DNA of 64,000 nt, taken from NCBI GenBank assembly GCA_019636285.1, contig JAHBXV010000024.1:33464-97463 (forward strand), read 5' to 3'. The notes below the pieces were generated by a model, which did not search any database, was not told where the DNA came from, and worked only from the letters and a program-made list of their open reading frames with translations. Below, piece by piece: positions 45,039-54,836 of this stretch (position 1 is its first letter; each line of letters begins with the position of its first letter). Source of the DNA: Planctomycetaceae bacterium (GTDB lineage Bacteria > Planctomycetota > Planctomycetia > Planctomycetales > Planctomycetaceae). The translations under genes and the position numbers were made by a program.

Positions 45039-45938
45039 ATGAAGATGAAACCCATGCAGCAACGATTGGGCCTCGCCGTCGCCGCAATCTGCCTTGTGAC
45101 CGGCAGCACTTTGTTTGCCCAGGAAAAGAAAGCCGATATCCCGTACCGCGAGAACGGCCACGCCCGTCATTTGCTGGACATCTACACGCCGTCGGCTCCA
45201 TCGTCGAAAAAACTTCCGGTCATGTTCTGGATTCATGGCGGCGGGTGGACCGTCGGCGACAAATCCGACGTCGCGCTCAAGCCAAAGGTGCTCACAGATC
45301 GCGGCTTCGTATTTGTTTCCACGAATTATCGCCTGCTGCCGGAAGTCACCATGGAAGAACTGACAGCCGACATCGCGAGTTCGCTGGGCTGGGTCTATCG
45401 GCACATTGCGGAATCTGGCGGCGACCCCAATCGCATCTTCGTGGGAGGGCACTCGGCCGGAGCACAACTGGCCGCGCTCATCTGTATTGATGACCGCTAC
45501 CTCAAGAAGGAAGGCGTTCCGTTCACGGCCCTTCGTGGAAGCATCCCCGTCGATGGAGATACGTACGACATCCCGAAAATCATTCTCACTGCCGAACATC
45601 GGCAGGCCATTTATGGCGGCGCGATGCCGACGTTTGGGCATCGTCAGAAGTTCGGCAACGATCCGCAGAAGCATATCGATTTTTCGGCCGTCACCCATGT
45701 CGCCCCGGGAAAGAATATCCCGCCGTTCCTGATCCTGTATTTTCCGGGCAATCCCGAGACGAACGTCCAGGCTCGTCGGCTGGAGTCGGTCTTGAAGAGT
45801 GCTGACATTCCCGCTCGCGCGGTCGGCAAAGGGGATAGCAACCATAGTCGACTGAACGACGATCTTGGTCTTCCCGATGATCCGGTCACTGTTGAGTTCT
45901 TCAAGTTCCTCGACGAGATTGTTGCGAAGAACCCATAG
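45039..45938 (+). CDS. Secreted alpha/beta hydrolase
   Basis: From ATG 45039 (299 residues) a signal peptide ([20 protein letters not shown]) precedes the hydrolase. The oxyanion motif is [13 protein letters not shown], the nucleophile elbow is [13 protein letters not shown], and [13 protein letters not shown] near the end is the likely catalytic His. It looks like a carboxylesterase of the BD-FAE or lipase type. An upstream extension of 55 codons overlaps the previous gene and is rejected. It is followed by a sulfatase 101 bp away and could be co-regulated with it. Confidence 0.85.
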   Translation: MKMKPMQQRLGLAVAAICLVTGSTLFAQEKKADIPYRENGHARHLLDIYTPSAPSSKKLPVMFWIHGGGWTVGDKSDVALKPKVLTDRGFVFVSTNYRLLPEVTMEELTADIASSLGWVYRHIAESGGDPNRIFVGGHSAGAQLAALICIDDRYLKKEGVPFTALRGSIPVDGDTYDIPKIILTAEHRQAIYGGAMPTFGHRQKFGNDPQKHIDFSAVTHVAPGKNIPPFLILYFPGNPETNVQARRLESVLKSADIPARAVGKGDSNHSRLNDDLGLPDDPVTVEFFKFLDEIVAKNP

Positions 45939-45974
45939 AGGTCAACGTATCATCCGCGGTCGCGAACACACGAT

Positions 45975-46009
45975 AGTATTAAGTATTAATTATTAAGCAT
46001 TAAGTATTA
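45975..46009. repeat. Five tandem copies of a 7-bp AGTATTA-like unit
   Basis: The units read AGTATTA, AGTATTA, ATTATTA, AGCATTA, AGTATTA without interruption. The array is AT-rich in a GC-rich region, lies between the esterase and sulfatase genes and is flanked by the short inverted pair CACAC (45967-45971) and GTGTG (46011-46015). It overlaps the likely promoter of the sulfatase. Confidence 0.8.
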
Positions 46010-46039
46010 GGTGTGCCCGAATTCAGCAGTGAGAACCCC

Positions 46040-47542
46040 ATGCTTCATCGGATCGCCAAGTCCGTGTTCGCCGTTCTGGCCATGGCACTCGCGTCAGCCG
46101 CCTCGGCAGCCGAGTTGCCGAACATCGTGCTCATGATGGGAGACGACCATGGCTGGGAGGAGACGGGATATAACGGCCATCCGCATGTGAAGACGCCGAT
46201 CCTTGATGAGATGGCGGCACAGGGGCTGAATTTTGAGCGCTTTTACGCCGGGCATCCGAACTGCTCGCCGACACGGGCCAGTTTTCTGACCGGGCGGCAT
46301 CCCAACCGCATGGGGACGTTTACTCCCGGCTGGTCTCTGCGGCCGGAAGAGATCACGATTGCCCACATCGCTCGCCAGGCTGGCTATCGGACCGGTCACT
46401 TCGGCAAATGGCATGTCGGTGCGGTGAAGGTGGCTTCGCCAGTCAGTCCGGGAGGGATGGGCTTCGATGAGTGGCTGTCCCACGACAATTTCTTCGAACT
46501 CAACCCGCAATTGTCACGCAACGGCGGCGATCCGGAACTGTTTCCCGGCGAGAGTTCGGAGATTCTGGTTCGCGAGGCGATCGACTTCATCGACCGCTCC
46601 CATGCCAACTGCAAACCATCGTTGACGGTGATCTGGTTTGGTTCTCCGCACGAACCTTACAGCGGTTTACCGGAAGATCTGGCTCTGTACGGCGACTTGC
46701 CCGTGAAGTACGACCGGAAGGTCAAACTGACTTCGAACGAAACTGGCGACCAGGTCACGCGTCCGCTGGGAGATGTGCTCCGCGAGCGGTATGCCGAGAT
46801 TACCGCCATGGACCGGGCCATCGGACGGTTGCGAAAGCATCTGACCGAAGCAGGACTGCGCGACAATACAATTGTGTTCTATTGCGGTGATAACGGCACC
46901 TCGCCGGATGCTTCGCTGGCCTCGCCGCACCGCGGCGTGAAGAGCGAGATCTACGAAGCCGGCACGCTCGTCCCAGGCCTGGTCGAATGGCCGGCGAAAA
47001 TTCAGAAGCCCCGTCGGGTGACGATGCGCGCTTCGACAAGTGATCTGCTCCCCACACTGTGCGCTCTCGTGAACCAGCCGCTGCCCGATCGTCCGCTGGA
47101 TGGCATCAACCTGGCCGCAGTGCTGGAAGATGAATCGGTCACGCCAGTTCGCCCACGACCGCTGACTTTCTGGATGTACGATGTCAGCCGCTTCGAGGGA
47201 ATCACTCCGATTCCTTACCTCGATCCTGCGCTGCAGGAGGGAACCACGCCGCTCGTGAAGAAAATGGCGGGAAAGCTGACGCGAGACTTCACGAATTACC
47301 GCCAGCCACCGATTGAGGACATCGACTATCGCGGCCCGCGCTCGATTATCGTTGGGGATGAGAAACTGGTGCTCGAGGAAAAGCGAGGAAAGCTCCAGCA
47401 CGAGTTCTTCGATTTGTCGACTGACCCCGGCGAGACAAAAAACCTGGCTGAAGAGCGTCCGGAGCGTGCCGATGAGTTGGCCACGCGACTGAAAGAGTGG
47501 CAAACCTCGGTGCTACGAAGCCTCCAGAGCGCCGACTACTAG
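46040..47542 (+). CDS. Secreted sulfatase
   Basis: From ATG 46040 the protein has 500 residues with a signal peptide (IAKSVFAVLAMALASAASAA). The sulfatase N-terminal domain has NIVLMMGDDHGWEETGYNG (metal Asp-Asp) and the formylglycine motif NCSPTRASFLTGRHPNR, an intact CxPTR needing maturation. Further metal and substrate residues are in HFGKWHVGA, SPHEPYSG and FYCGDNGTSPD. The C-terminal part includes KLQHEFFDLSTDPGETKNLA. It probably hydrolyses sulfate esters of polysaccharides in the periplasm. It converges with the second sulfatase at 47567. Confidence 0.93.
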   Translation: MLHRIAKSVFAVLAMALASAASAAELPNIVLMMGDDHGWEETGYNGHPHVKTPILDEMAAQGLNFERFYAGHPNCSPTRASFLTGRHPNRMGTFTPGWSLRPEEITIAHIARQAGYRTGHFGKWHVGAVKVASPVSPGGMGFDEWLSHDNFFELNPQLSRNGGDPELFPGESSEILVREAIDFIDRSHANCKPSLTVIWFGSPHEPYSGLPEDLALYGDLPVKYDRKVKLTSNETGDQVTRPLGDVLRERYAEITAMDRAIGRLRKHLTEAGLRDNTIVFYCGDNGTSPDASLASPHRGVKSEIYEAGTLVPGLVEWPAKIQKPRRVTMRASTSDLLPTLCALVNQPLPDRPLDGINLAAVLEDESVTPVRPRPLTFWMYDVSRFEGITPIPYLDPALQEGTTPLVKKMAGKLTRDFTNYRQPPIEDIDYRGPRSIIVGDEKLVLEEKRGKLQHEFFDLSTDPGETKNLAEERPERADELATRLKEWQTSVLRSLQSADY

Positions 47543-47566
47543 CCGCGACCCAGCGGGAATCGCTTC

Positions 47567-49771
47567 TTACTTCTTTCCGCGTTCTCCATAAACCGGCGGC
47601 TGCCAGTCCTTCGGCAGTTTCCCCTGCGGCTTCACGCCGTATGCGGTTGCCGGGATTGGATGATTTTCTGCCGATTCCAAGGGCAGGTCATCGGGCAAGT
47701 GCCTGATTCGGACGTCGCGATACTGGATTGTCATGGGCGGACCGACATGAACCTGCACGGCGAGCACTCCCTCGAGGCTGCGGCCTTTGGCATCAAAATC
47801 GTAGAGGTCAGCAGTCTGGTGGCCGTCGATCCAGTGCTGGTGATGAACTCCTTCTAGCAGCACACGAAATTCGTGCCACTCATCCGGCGCAAACTGCTGA
47901 ACGGGCATGGTGCCGACCACCCAGGGCTGACCGTCGCCGTCGATAATCACGCGCTCGCCCGTGTGTGACAAAATCCGGCGGCCGCGTTCTTCGTAGAGCA
48001 TGCCGTTGTATTCGGGCACGTTCGCGACAACATCGCACTGATAGCCGGTCACAATATCAAGGCCGAGGTCGGGGCGGGGGATGCCGCGATATTGAATGCC
48101 GCTGTTCCCGCCCGGCGTCACCTTGACCTGAACCCGCAATTCAAAGTTGCGAATCGTCGACCCGGTCCACGTCAAGAAGCGATTCATTTTGAGAGTGCCA
48201 TCCGTCACGCCGGTGATCGCGCCGTCTTTCACGGACCAGTATTGTGGGTCACCCTCCCAGCCGCGCAGGGATTTGCCGTCGAAGAGATTGACGAATCCCT
48301 CGGCATCGGGCTTCGTTCCCACGGCAGCCGAGGCAACTGGATAGGGGTCGGTCGATTTCTGAAATGGCCCCTTCAACGGATCGAGTTTGCCACCTACACT
48401 CTGAACGATTGCCGATGTCCGGTCACGCAACATCTGAAGAGCTTCCGCGTGGGCGGGGTCGCTCGCGAGATTGACCAGTTCGTCGGGATCACTCTTCAGA
48501 TCATGAAGGAATTCGTAGTTGTCCTGGTCAATGTAGCGCGCGTACTTGAAGCGTTCCGTTCGCACGCCTTCAAATGCCGGAATGCGGTTGCGAACAGCAA
48601 AGTGCTCGTGGAACGATTCGGTCCGCCAGTCGGCCGGAGTCTCGCCGAAAACAACCGGTTTCAGGCTTCGTCCCTGATACTGTTCGGGGATTGGAATTCC
48701 GGCCCAGTCGAGAAACGTCGCCGGGAGATCAACGTTGAGAGCGATCGCCTCGCTCACACGTCCACGCCGATCCTGCGGAACTCGCGGATCCATCACGATC
48801 AGCGGTACTCGCAGCGCATTGTCATAATGCGACCACTTTCCGGTGAGGCCGCGGTTTGCCATGTAATAGCCATTGTCGGCGGAGTAGACGACGATGGTGT
48901 TGTCCGCGAGCCCCGCATCCTGAAGGGCGGCCAGAAACCGGCCGATCGCGTTATCGATGCCTGACGCCATCCGATAGTAGGCCCGCATGTTGACCTGATA
49001 TTTCCAGGGCGTGTTCCAGCGCCAGAAGTAACGCTCGCGGTTGAGGGTCGTTCGCAGGAAGTCGGGCAGGGCGTCGAAGATCGCGGGATCGCTCAGGCGG
49101 GGTGGCGGGATTTCGAGATCCTCGTACATTCCGGCTGTCGATTCCGGCCACGGAAAATGGCCGATCCCCGGTCGGCGGTCACTATCTTCGGCATGGCAGG
49201 CGTTAAACCATAGATTCAGGGCAAAGGGCTGGTCCTTTGGCTGGGACTTCAGGAACTCAATCCCCCGATCGATGACCAGGTCGGTCTCGTGCCGCAGGCT
49301 GCCATCCGGCTGCCGCTTGTAGTAGGGATTGCGGTCGATCGCCTCGAACTCGTCGAAGTGGTCGGCGTTGCGATAGCCGGGTGGCATTTTTGCGTGCCAT
49401 TTCCCGTAGAAGCCTGTGCGATAGCCGTGCCGACGGAGAATGTCGGAATTCAGCGTCGCTGCCGCATCGGGCCGCGTCTGTTCGGGATTGTCCGGCGTCC
49501 CGTACGCGCGGCCGTACAACCCGGTGAGGAGAGTGGTGCGGCTGACCCAGCAGATCGGCTGACTGACAAACGCATTGGCGAACCGCGTCCCGTTCGCGGC
49601 GAGGGCATCGATCTGGGGCGTTTGAATCTGCTCGTTACCGTAACAGCCGATCGTACTGGTCGTCTGGTCGTCCGACAGGAAAAAGACAATATTGGGACGC
49701 TCGTCAGCCCGCGCTCCCGTCACTAGACCACCGGCCATCAGAATCGCGAGCCAGAGTGGCTGGTACTTCAT
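47567..49771 (-). CDS. Sulfatase fused to DUF1080 (3-keto-disaccharide hydrolase-like)
   Basis: The 734-residue protein has a signal peptide (PLWLAILMAGGLVTGARA) and a sulfatase domain at about 25-480 (NIVFFLSDDQTTSTIGCYGN, YGKWHAKMP, VYSADNGYYMANRG, FLHDLKSDPDELVNLA). Its maturation motif is PICWVSRTTLLTG, so Val replaces the usual Pro in CxPSR. Residues about 500-710 are a DUF1080 LamG-like beta-jelly (FVNLFDGKSLRGWEGDPQYWSVKDGAITG, GNSGIQYRGIPRP, DEWHEFRVLLEG, HWIDGHQTAD). DUF1080 proteins bind or hydrolyse modified glycans. The fusion suggests coupled desulfation and glycan handling. The start is ATG 49771. Confidence 0.92.
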   Translation of the reverse strand: MKYQPLWLAILMAGGLVTGARADERPNIVFFLSDDQTTSTIGCYGNEQIQTPQIDALAANGTRFANAFVSQPICWVSRTTLLTGLYGRAYGTPDNPEQTRPDAAATLNSDILRRHGYRTGFYGKWHAKMPPGYRNADHFDEFEAIDRNPYYKRQPDGSLRHETDLVIDRGIEFLKSQPKDQPFALNLWFNACHAEDSDRRPGIGHFPWPESTAGMYEDLEIPPPRLSDPAIFDALPDFLRTTLNRERYFWRWNTPWKYQVNMRAYYRMASGIDNAIGRFLAALQDAGLADNTIVVYSADNGYYMANRGLTGKWSHYDNALRVPLIVMDPRVPQDRRGRVSEAIALNVDLPATFLDWAGIPIPEQYQGRSLKPVVFGETPADWRTESFHEHFAVRNRIPAFEGVRTERFKYARYIDQDNYEFLHDLKSDPDELVNLASDPAHAEALQMLRDRTSAIVQSVGGKLDPLKGPFQKSTDPYPVASAAVGTKPDAEGFVNLFDGKSLRGWEGDPQYWSVKDGAITGVTDGTLKMNRFLTWTGSTIRNFELRVQVKVTPGGNSGIQYRGIPRPDLGLDIVTGYQCDVVANVPEYNGMLYEERGRRILSHTGERVIIDGDGQPWVVGTMPVQQFAPDEWHEFRVLLEGVHHQHWIDGHQTADLYDFDAKGRSLEGVLAVQVHVGPPMTIQYRDVRIRHLPDDLPLESAENHPIPATAYGVKPQGKLPKDWQPPVYGERGKK

Positions 49772-49836
49772 GGTGCATGACCTTGGCGAATATCAATGTG
49801 GACCGGCCGAATAGCGGTAGCAGTAATCCTGCCGAT

Positions 49837-50967
49837 TTATGGTTTGGGGGGCAGGACGTCGGAAATCACCGCTCCCGAGCGCGGTTCCGCCGCGTGATAG
49901 TCTTCTCCCAGAAATGCCGCCAGCGTCGCGGCGATCTGGCTTTGCGTGACGGGATCGCAGTTCGTGCGTTCGCCGAGCGGAGGAGTGTCCGGCCCGAGGA
50001 AAGCCATCCACATCTCTTCGCAGCCGACAATCGTCTTGCCATGATTTTTCCAGTCCGTCGGACCGGTGCCGCGTCCGTGGTCGGTCGAGATGATGAGCGT
50101 TGTCTTGTCGCGGTATTGATCAATCGACTGTAGCAGTTCCCAGATGCGCTGAATGTACTGATCGACGGCATTCGCGGAGGTAAGTAAGTTGTCGTAGCGA
50201 CCGGCATGACCCCAGGCATCCGTTTCCAGAAACCCAATGTACATGACCCGCGGCTTGTGGCGCTCAAGATGTTCACGAGCCGCCTGATACAGAATGGAGT
50301 CGATCACTTCCGCCGAGTTCGGCCGTGTCGTATCCGCGATCAGTTCATTGAGCAACTGCTGCCGGGGGTTAGGATTGGGCTCGGGCAGCGGTTCCCAGCC
50401 CCCCATGACCGGGAACTGGCAGCGTTCCCGATTGATGATATAGGGGGTCACGTCCCAGGCACTGTACGCGGCGACTTTACCGTCAAAGGCCGGTTTGCGA
50501 TGGAGCCATTCCAGAACGGTAAAGTTTTCGTTCGGCTTCTTCGCATTGCTGTCGATGCGGGGATCGAAGAAGCCCGTCAGAATCTCGTTGTACCCGGGAT
50601 AAGAGAACTTCATCGTGTTCGTAATCTTCGATGAACTCCCTTTATCCAGGTTCCCGAAGAGCTGTCCCTCGCGAGCAATCGTGTTCCAGAAGAACGGGAG
50701 TAGGGCGGCGCGACGTTCCTCGGGCGTCTCGCGCCAGTATTTTGATTCGAGCGTGGGCACGTCGGCGACGCCGCCGGGTGTTTTGCTGATGAGTTCTTTC
50801 TCGGCACCGGTAAAGACTTCCTGCCAGCGCAAGCCATCGGTCGTGATGAGCACGACGTTTTCGGTCTTGAGATCGGCGGCGGTGACGGTGGTCGCGGCCA
50901 TCAGGCAGCCCGCGATCAGTGTGCTTGCCGTGGAGAGCCCGCCCTTCGTTGCCCATCCCGTCTTCAT
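49837..50967 (-). CDS. Secreted alkaline phosphatase-superfamily phosphodiesterase-like protein
   Basis: The 376-residue protein has an N-terminal signal peptide (residues about 8-31). AP-superfamily metal residues are seen in VVLITTDGLRWQEVFTGA, FLETDAWGHAGRYDN and LIISTDHGRGTGPTDWKNHG. The active Thr or Ser position is not obvious. A further landmark is FSYPGYNEILTGF. It is similar to uncharacterised sulfatase-like or nucleotide-pyrophosphatase-like proteins of planctomycetes. It lies 65 bp upstream of the sulfatase-DUF1080 gene on the same strand. Confidence 0.82.
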   Translation of the reverse strand: MKTGWATKGGLSTASTLIAGCLMAATTVTAADLKTENVVLITTDGLRWQEVFTGAEKELISKTPGGVADVPTLESKYWRETPEERRAALLPFFWNTIAREGQLFGNLDKGSSSKITNTMKFSYPGYNEILTGFFDPRIDSNAKKPNENFTVLEWLHRKPAFDGKVAAYSAWDVTPYIINRERCQFPVMGGWEPLPEPNPNPRQQLLNELIADTTRPNSAEVIDSILYQAAREHLERHKPRVMYIGFLETDAWGHAGRYDNLLTSANAVDQYIQRIWELLQSIDQYRDKTTLIISTDHGRGTGPTDWKNHGKTIVGCEEMWMAFLGPDTPPLGERTNCDPVTQSQIAATLAAFLGEDYHAAEPRSGAVISDVLPPKP

Positions 50968-51105
50968 CTCGCATTTTCCTTGGAAGAAATGAATTCCCGT
51001 GCAGCGTCCACGACTCGCGATGATCGCTCGGGACGATGGTAGGCAAGGGCATGGCGGTCGGCCAGCCTTAGCCTGCGTACCGTAAGATTGAGTTTTCCGT
51101 GAAGG

Positions 51106-52293
51106 CTACTCGCCGGCGCGAATCCAGGCTTCGTTGAATTCGGCGTGCTTCATGCTCTTGCCGCCCTCGACGAAGTAGCTGTAGGCGACGTGAATTGTTC
51201 CATCTTTGGCCTGAATGATGGCCGGGTAGTGGTAACTTCCCGTTTCATGGCGTTCGAGATGTCGAGTTGTTGGCCAGGTCTTGCCTTCATCATCCGATAG
51301 CGACACTGCCAATTGGTTGCGGCCGTTTTGCAGGTCGTTGTAAACCAGTGCCCAGGCTCCTGATTTCAAGCGGACGGCATCGAGTCCTGAACCGGGGTTC
51401 GGGAGGTCGATGGTCCCCACGGGGCCCCAGGTCTCGCCATCGTCTTTCGACTCGGAGACGCGGATCTTATTGAGCGGGCCGTTCTCGCGCATGTACGCAA
51501 CAAGGGTGCCATCGTCCCTACGAACAACTGATGGTTGAATGGCGCCGAATCCCAACAGTGGCTCCGAGGCATGCCAGGTCGCCCCTTCGTCATCGCTAAT
51601 CGCCATGAGGCCGATTGAGAAGGTATCGCTGTATAGCGGCAAGAGGATTCGGCCTGACGGGAGCGTTGTGGGTTTGCAGCGCGGCTGCCAGCCGAGACGC
51701 TGATAGAGTTTGTCGCCGAGTTTGATACGCGCCTCATCGATCGCGCGCTTCAACTGTCCGGTCGGCTGTTCCGGCAGACGCGCGAGTACGGCATCGAGTT
51801 CTTGCCGCCCACGCTCGCCAAAGTCGGCCGGCTTTAGAAACATCACATCGCTGCGGTTCCAAGCGGGCGCCCCGGTGCCCACAGGGTTGTCGGCCACCTG
51901 AAAGCGGGTCAGGCAGGATTCCCAGGTGTTCGCGATGATGATCGGCCAGAAAACCCACAGCCGACCGCGGTCGTCGACCATGAGGCACGTGTTGCAGTCG
52001 GGAAAGCCGGGCGTATCGGCGATGGGAAACTCGGCGCTCCACTCACTTTGTCCCGCCGGCCGCCGCGCGCCCAGGACCACTACGTCGTCAGCACGTCGCT
52101 CGCCCGATCCGCGATACCAGGTTACGAACAAAGAGCCATCAGCCAGTTCCGCAATGCCTGGGGCGTGATTGTGCTGAGCATTGAGCGGAAAGATGAGCTC
52201 GGCTGAAAATCGCTCATCGTCAGCGGCCCCCGGCCGCACGAGTGCCAGCAATCCGATCAGCCAAATGGCAATTCGCGACGAACAGTCTTTCAC
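51106..52293 (-). CDS. Secreted sialidase-like (BNR/Asp-box) protein
   Basis: The 395-residue protein has a signal peptide (IAIWLIGLLALVRPGAA). Asp-box repeats are AISDDEGATWH, ESKDDGETWG and LSDDEGKTWP, typical of a six-bladed sialidase propeller. A catalytic-type Arg is in PGIAELADGSLFVTWYRGSGERRADD. Planctomycete members of this family are annotated as exo-alpha-sialidases but may act on other glycans. It starts at ATG 52293. Together with the sulfatases it fits extracellular glycan breakdown. Confidence 0.85.
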   Translation of the reverse strand: MKDCSSRIAIWLIGLLALVRPGAADDERFSAELIFPLNAQHNHAPGIAELADGSLFVTWYRGSGERRADDVVVLGARRPAGQSEWSAEFPIADTPGFPDCNTCLMVDDRGRLWVFWPIIIANTWESCLTRFQVADNPVGTGAPAWNRSDVMFLKPADFGERGRQELDAVLARLPEQPTGQLKRAIDEARIKLGDKLYQRLGWQPRCKPTTLPSGRILLPLYSDTFSIGLMAISDDEGATWHASEPLLGFGAIQPSVVRRDDGTLVAYMRENGPLNKIRVSESKDDGETWGPVGTIDLPNPGSGLDAVRLKSGAWALVYNDLQNGRNQLAVSLSDDEGKTWPTTRHLERHETGSYHYPAIIQAKDGTIHVAYSYFVEGGKSMKHAEFNEAWIRAGE

Positions 52294-52543
52294 GGTGTCC
52301 CTCTCGGAGTGGATTCACGAACGCGAGCCGATGACACCACACGATATCGCGGGACCGTCAGAATCCCCACCTCGGCACTCCTGCACGGCGGATCAGCGGA
52401 GAGGGGGACGTATTCCGAGGAAGTCGATCGGAACGTGCCCGGTTTTATGTCGATCGCTCGCATTCGCCGCCGCCATCGGCTGTACTGGAGTGATGATTCC
52501 GCGAAACGAAGTTAATGAATTCAGGAACAGGAGTTTCGAGACG

Positions 52544-53839
52544 ATGCAGGACGGACGATTCTTCGTGAAAGCGCTGCTGACGACGGCTTGGTTCGCAATG
52601 CCATCCTTGGCCGACGCTGGCGACTGGCCGACGTTTCGCGGAGCTGACCGGACAGCCGTATCGCAGGAATCGGGGCTGCTTCAGGCATGGCCAGCCGACG
52701 GTCCGCTGCTGGCCTGGAAGTCGGAAGGAACCGGGCGGGGTTACACGAGCCCTGCCATTGCCGGAGACCGCATCTATCTGGTCGGCGATGGCATCACAGG
52801 AGTCGATGACGCCGATGAGTATCTGATGTGTCTGAGTCGTGCTGACGGAAGCCGGCTGTGGGCCACGCGCACCGGTCCGGCCTGGCAGGAAGGCTCTCCC
52901 ACGTGGCAGAGTTCCCGAAGCACGCCCACGGTCGATGGGGATCGAGTGTACGCGCTGACGGCCCAGGGAACACTCATCTGCTGCGAATCATCGACGGGGA
53001 AGGAAGTCTGGCGAAAAGACCTGAAGAGTGACTTTGGTGGCAAGAAGGCCGATGGATGGGGCTACAGCGAGTCGCCGCTCATCGATGGGGATTGGCTGGT
53101 CTGCACGCCCGGGGGCGAGCAGAGCACCATGGTCGCGTTGAACAAGGAAACGGGCGAGACGGTCTGGACCACGGTTCGGGAAGGGGACCGAGGTGCCGGA
53201 CATGCTTCCATTGTCATTTCCGAAGTCGGCGGGACGCGAGTTTATGTGCAGACAACGGGGAGCGGCGCGCTCGGCGTGCGGGCCAGCGATGGAAAACTGC
53301 TCTGGTCTTATCCCATCGACCGCACAACGGCGGTGATTCCGACACCGATCGTGCGTGATGACCTCGTTTTCTTCGCCGCCGGGTATAAGCGTGGCGGGGC
53401 GTTACTGAGGCAGAAAGAAGATGGGCAAGGAAACGTCGCGATTGAAGAGATTTACCCCGTGACGCCCGAACTGGCCAACAAACATGGCGGCGTCGTGCTG
53501 GTCGGCGACCATCTCTTTGCCGACTCGGATGACGCGGGAATTCCGTACTGCGCCAACCTCATGACGGGGGATGTTGTCTGGAAAAAGCGGGGTTCGGGAC
53601 GCGGATCGATTGCAATCGCAGCCGCCGACGGATGCCTTTACCTTCATTTCGCGGACGGAACCATGGTGCTCGCACCGGCCAGCGCGGACGACTACGTCGA
53701 GACGGGCTCGTTCAAGGTTCCCGGCAGCGGCGAGCGCCCGAGTTGGGCGCACCCGGTCATTCTGGATGGCAAGCTCTACCTGCGCGAGAACAACGTGCTG
53801 TTGTGCTATGACATTCAGGCACGCCCGGAAGGCCAATAG
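52544..53839 (+). CDS. Secreted PQQ-like beta-propeller protein
   Basis: From ATG 52544 the protein has 431 residues with a signal peptide (VKALLTTAWFAMPSLADA). PQQ-like repeats include DWPTFRGADRTAVSQESGLLQAWP, YTSPAIAGDRIYLVG, VDGDRVYALTAQGTLICCESSTGKEVW, VALNKETGETVWTT and ASDGKLLWSYP. No heme or PQQ-dehydrogenase Cys pair is present. It probably folds as an eight-bladed propeller and serves binding or scaffolding. Upstream in-frame extension is rejected since the signal peptide starts at 52544; AGGAG lies about 11 bases upstream. Confidence 0.85.
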   Translation: MQDGRFFVKALLTTAWFAMPSLADAGDWPTFRGADRTAVSQESGLLQAWPADGPLLAWKSEGTGRGYTSPAIAGDRIYLVGDGITGVDDADEYLMCLSRADGSRLWATRTGPAWQEGSPTWQSSRSTPTVDGDRVYALTAQGTLICCESSTGKEVWRKDLKSDFGGKKADGWGYSESPLIDGDWLVCTPGGEQSTMVALNKETGETVWTTVREGDRGAGHASIVISEVGGTRVYVQTTGSGALGVRASDGKLLWSYPIDRTTAVIPTPIVRDDLVFFAAGYKRGGALLRQKEDGQGNVAIEEIYPVTPELANKHGGVVLVGDHLFADSDDAGIPYCANLMTGDVVWKKRGSGRGSIAIAAADGCLYLHFADGTMVLAPASADDYVETGSFKVPGSGERPSWAHPVILDGKLYLRENNVLLCYDIQARPEGQ

Positions 53840-54117
53840 TAAAAGGGATCGCGTCGCAACGCTGCGTCCCTCCGTGCTTATCGATCAATCGCGATCGAAA
53901 TGCGATGAAACTGCAATCACGAAGGCCATTGCGGCTCAACACTCTTTGCAGCAGCGTTCGGAGTATTCCAATTCCAATTCCATTTTCGTGAGCTGATATC
54001 GCGACGGCCTGATTCCGTCAAAAAACCCATTGACCCATTCCCTCGAATGCCGGAGACTCAAGTTTCGTTGACTGCATCGAGTCGCGTCTCGTTTCGAAAT
54101 CAGATTGTCGCCGGACC

Positions 54118-54588
54118 ATGAACGGAAGAATCGCCAGCCTGCTTGCACTGCTCCCGATGCTGTTTCACAGCATCTTCGGGTGCTGCTGGCATCATGTGCA
54201 TGCGAGCCCGGATGGACCTCACGCCGCGGCGACCCTCTCCGATGATGTAGCGCTGGTCACTCGGCATGAGCACGACCACCCCGGCTGCCCGTTTCATTCG
54301 CACGCCGCCCATTCACAGCCATTAGGTCAGCAGAACGACGGCGAACCGATGTCTGAGCGACCGGCTGATTCGCCGTGTCAGGATGACCGCTGCGATGGCA
54401 TCGCGATGGCCATCACGACCATGCCGCAGTTGACCAGTCTTGCGCGGCAAGCTGTCACGCCCTTTGCCATTGCCGAGACTCCGATGGTGTTGCCGTTCCT
54501 TCCGGCCTTGGAAGACTATCGGCAGGAATCCATGCACTCTCTTTCTGCACGGGAGCGGTGCGCGCAGACACAGGTCTGGCTGATTTAG
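54118..54588 (+). CDS. His-rich small secreted protein upstream of metal RND pump
   Basis: The 156-residue protein has a signal-like N-terminus (IASLLALLPMLFHSIFGCCWHH). Residues about 23-72 are rich in His and Cys (CCWHHVHASPDGPH, RHEHDHPGCPFHSHAAHS), and a CxxxxC pair (SPCQDDRCDG) follows. It lies 248 bp upstream of the RND adaptor, and such proteins accompany planctomycete CzcCBA-type loci. It most likely binds or senses a divalent or copper ion. No homologous domain name is recognised. Confidence 0.7.
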   Translation: MNGRIASLLALLPMLFHSIFGCCWHHVHASPDGPHAAATLSDDVALVTRHEHDHPGCPFHSHAAHSQPLGQQNDGEPMSERPADSPCQDDRCDGIAMAITTMPQLTSLARQAVTPFAIAETPMVLPFLPALEDYRQESMHSLSARERCAQTQVWLI

Positions 54589-54836
54589 CCGCGTCCTTCG
54601 GGCTCGTCAGACATTCGCATTCCTTGGGAACACCCGGGAATCGGAGACTTTCCGCGAGCCTGCCATGGTGCTCGCCGTCCGTTTCTTGCGACGGTCGATT
54701 GCCGCCATCTCCTCTGAGGTCTTGTCACGGATTTCGACCGCGCGGTCGATGCGAACGTGACTGATGTTTAAATCCAGACCCATTCGCACCCCGCACAGAT
54801 CGTTGGCGCGGGGCTGCGTCTCGACTGCGAGCTTGT

